Assembly (NCBI GenBank): GCA_905221615.1
Contig: CAJNDT010003057.1
Location: 580,093 to 644,092, forward strand
DNA: 64,000 nt
Direction: 5' to 3'
DNA from: Symbiodinium sp. CCMP2592
Lineage: Eukaryota > Sar > Dinophyceae > Suessiales > Symbiodiniaceae
Part shown: positions 61,425 through 64,000 of the stretch, piece after piece
Position numbering within the stretch: the stretch's first letter is position 1
Layout: every line of letters begins with the position of its first letter
Notes under the pieces: model-generated
Told to the model about the DNA's origin: nothing
Databases searched by the model: none
Seen by the model: the letters and a program-made list of their open reading frames with translations, nothing else
Program-made: the position numbers and the translations under genes

Positions 61425-61555
61425 CATTGGTAAATCGGTTCCACTGGTAAATCAGACCACTGGTGAATCGGCTGTCTTGGAAAGGAGTGTTCCCGAAAGG
61501 GAAAGGAGAGCTCCAAAAGTACGACCATTGGTAAATGTGACCATTGGTAAATAAG
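61425..61555. repeat. CCATTGGTAAAT short interspersed repeats
   Basis: CCATTGGTAAAT or CCACTGGT(A/G)AAT occurs about five times (near 61427, 61442, 61459, 61524 and 61540), in two clusters. Confidence 0.75.
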
Positions 61556-61665
61556 ATCGCGCTGGGACTGCAGTCCGACGCGCAAGCTGTCTGATTCCAA
61601 GAAGCAGGAGGACAACCCTCGTCTGCGAAGCGCGCCGCAATAGGGACTAGCGGTATCCACCTGAG

Positions 61666-64000
61666 TCAGTGGGAGCTAATGTAGGGTTCTAGCCAACGTG
61701 GCTTTTGCTTGCGAAATTGCATGTTCATGATGAGATACGCTACCGACCATACCAGGTCGTGGGCACCGGTTTCTGCGATTAAAAGAAGGAAAGACTCCAG
61801 ACTGTTTCCTTTATTGTTGTAGTGTCTACTGAGCAAGTGAGCCTTGTCTGAAACGAGAGGGTGGTCCCTGTGAATGCGATCTACCATAGTATCGTAAATG
61901 TCTACGAATTGGTCGTTGGGAGCGGGAAGGTCCTGTTTCTTAGTGGTTTGACACTTGTGGAGGGCTGTGACCTGATAGTACACAATGTCGAAGTAACAGG
62001 AGCCTGAGCTAGCCAACTGTTTGAGTAACTCATTGTTCCATGGTGCACACCCTGCAAAAGCAGTCCACAAATCTTCATCGTCAAAAACTATAGCGTTGAG
62101 TTGGTCCACTGCCCTATGTACCAAATTATATACACAACCAGTGTCCCACTTCTTGGGAATTCCATGCTTTTCCAGAGCAAGGCTATACGACTGGCGAATC
62201 ATTTCCCTCCACGGAACCAATTCCTGAACTATCAAAGAGGAGTCCGTCCAGCCCACATGATTGAACTCCGGGACCTCTGAGGGGACGAAGTTGTCTTCCA
62301 CTGCGGGGGCGAGGGCAGCTTCGAAGAGGTGCATCATGACACTACAATGGTTCGGGCTGGCGTTGTCTAAGGAACGGTGGAGGTGACTCCATTCGGGCCA
62401 GGGCCTGGAGAGAAACGAAGGCTTATGCGAGACAGACACCGGGTCAACATAGGGGCGAGGGAGGTCTTCGAGGCCTTCTTCGGGGAAAGCAATGGCGTAA
62501 AACCCGTCTTTTATCGGATCGGATTGCTTATCGGCGAGGTCATCATAGGTGAGATCCATCAGGGCCTGTTGGAGCTTGTGCGTGGTGTCTTCTAGATACT
62601 CTAAGATAGAGCGCTCGTAACCTACGACCAGCACATGATAGTAGGGACTAGAGGGCTCTGCTGTGTCTCCACCGTAAAGGCGAACAAAGTACTGTCGCTG
62701 AACCTTGCATGCTGGGCATTTGCCTAGGCCTGGGTAGCAATCGTTCTCTGCAGCATCACAGAGGGCACCATTATCGTCCATTGGGAAGGGACACGGGAAG
62801 CTGGGGAGTTTGTTGACCGGTGCTTTCTGGAGGTCTGGGAGCAGATCTAGCCGAAGGAGCTTATCATAGTGCATTGCATATTTGTGGCGACAGGTATTGC
62901 AATTGGTGTTGGTACCTGCAAGAGCCATACAATCCTCACAAGGAAACATGAGGGAGGGGTCGTCCAAGGCGCGGCCACGGGGCCGGGTTTGCCTGCCATC
63001 CCCTTTTTGGCGATCGTCCTCTCGGCGTCTGCGAGTGGAGTCTTTGGAGGGATCGTAGTTCTCAAGGTCCTTCACATTCCACCAACAATCCGGTCGGGAG
63101 TGAGGACCTACCTCTTCTACTGGCTCCCATTGGCGATTCTTAGCGGGCCTGGAGTAATCGGACCAATCTTGCTTGGAGCCTTTGCCTGTGTCAGTGGAGG
63201 AACGTGCTCTGTCACCAAAGGAGGATTGCGTCTCACGGTGGGAGCCTTTTCCGCTACGGTGGTAATCCTGGTCGGAGTCTTCATAGTCTTCATCCTGCTG
63301 GCGTTGCCGAAGTTTGGTGTTCTCAGAGCGCTTTGCCCTTGTTGCGGGAGCCCTTGTTTCCTGAACCTTTGCCTTTGCGACCATAATCTTCCAAGTTGAG
63401 ACCTGCATCCGAAACTGCCCTGCATTCTTAGAAAACCCTGGAGCACAAAGTTGGGATTTTTGGTGAGCCGCGTGCAAAGTTCTTCGCCCATCTCAATGGG
63501 GTAAATGGCGTAGGGAAACGACTTAATAGCTTCCTCCCTAGAAGCATTGGAGACGTCCTTGGTGTGCGTGAAATCATACCTAAGTGCTGTGGTGGCGTGC
63601 CTGCTGGCTGAAGCGGAGGCTTGAAGGAACTGAATAGTGGACGCCATCTTATCCCCAAAGAACCTGGGAAATTCCGGTTTAACGGCTTCAAAGAGCTCCG
63701 AAATAGTCAGAATATGACACGCGTAGGAGAGGTGCTTGTCGGGGAGATAGATCACCTGAGCAAGGAGCTGCCTCCGGGTCCCAGATTTGGAGGGAGTTGA
63801 GGTCGCATGTCAAATATCCGGAAATGGAGGGATTCTGAGGTTTCGTGAGCGAATCCATCACGGCGTGGAGCGGAACCCGCTCCAGGCGCTCCAATACAGG
63901 GAGGTCTCTTTCTATGCGTAGGGGAGAGTCCTGGTGCTCTTGGGAATGATACCAATCGACACACTCGTTTTGAGGGTTGGATCCTTGGGGGCTGGATCAG
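61666..64000 (-). pseudogene. Gag-like or unknown protein with Cys-rich zinc-binding domain, two frameshifts
   Basis: Read on - from the right edge, one protein appears in three frames: 63688-63894 (LERVPLHAVMDSLTKPQN; CDLNSLQIWDPEA), 63430-63755 (YLPDKHLSYACHILTISEL; KMASTIQFLQASASASRHA) and the 603-residue frame 61666-63477. Shifts lie near 63775 and 63440. The long frame has a charged Arg/Gln/Ser region (residues 25-150), then a Cys-rich domain at about 185-285 (CEDCMALAGTNTNCNTC, later CDAAENDCYP and CPACK), then about 300 globular residues (FNHVGWTDSSLIVQELVPW; NNKGNSLESFLLLIAETGA). I do not recognise it; layout suggests a retroelement structural protein, but a host gene with introns is possible. 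The 5' part lies outside the window. Confidence 0.4.

Overview
The window reads as nuclear DNA of a dinoflagellate, most likely a coral-symbiont type (Symbiodiniaceae). Evidence: gag, RT and gag-like families I recognise from those genomes; a split host gene whose introns begin GC or GA and end AG before a G; very few intact genes; and dense simple-sequence and palindromic DNA. No bacterial operon, rRNA, tRNA or CRISPR array was found. All calls come from reading sequence and translations by eye; no database search was run.

Layout. 0.05-3.2 kb: broken gag-like gene (+). 3.2-15.0 kb: two Ty1/copia elements facing each other, forming a 5.5-kb inverted repeat around a 0.78-kb spacer; both stop before reverse transcriptase. 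15.0-17.0 kb: broken gag of a second, GCTA-rich retroelement family (-). 17.0-19.1 kb: a MITE-like element, a 220-bp nested tandem repeat and an array of eleven consecutive palindromes. 19.2-20.0 kb: fragment of a repeated dinoflagellate protein family (-). 20.6-29.1 kb: a retroelement (-) whose RT gene is split by a 3.6-kb insertion with a 9-bp target-site duplication; the insertion is almost entirely tandem repeats. 29.2-31.7 kb: GCTA-rich retroelement (+) lacking the RT catalytic block. 31.7-34.5 kb: direct repeats, a tandem array, another gag piece, a CT microsatellite. 34.7-37.3 kb: exon-like pieces of the same repeated protein family as at 19 kb. 37.9-38.7 kb: RT/RNase H remnant (-) that keeps the YADD motif. 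38.9-41.2 kb: gag-like remnant. 41.2-44.2 kb: nothing recognised. 44.2-49.0 kb: DIRS-type element with RT, RNase H, methyltransferase-like and tyrosine recombinase domains plus 3' direct repeats. About 50.4-55.3 kb: the one convincing host gene, a single-domain voltage-gated cation channel with an EF-hand. 55.4-58.9 kb: possible exons of an unidentified gene. 59.4-60.5 kb: copia-type gag (+). 60.5-61.0 kb: LINE C-terminal fragment (-). 61.7-64.0 kb: a zinc-finger-bearing gag-like or unknown gene (-).

Most interesting are the palindrome array at 18.2-19.1 kb, with paired compensatory differences between its two longest members; the element-specific, strand-specific short-word enrichment (GGAAC in the copia pair, GCTA in the second family); the SPPC methyltransferase-like domain inside a tyrosine-recombinase retroelement; and the channel gene, where all five introns whose ends I could fix use GC or GA donors.
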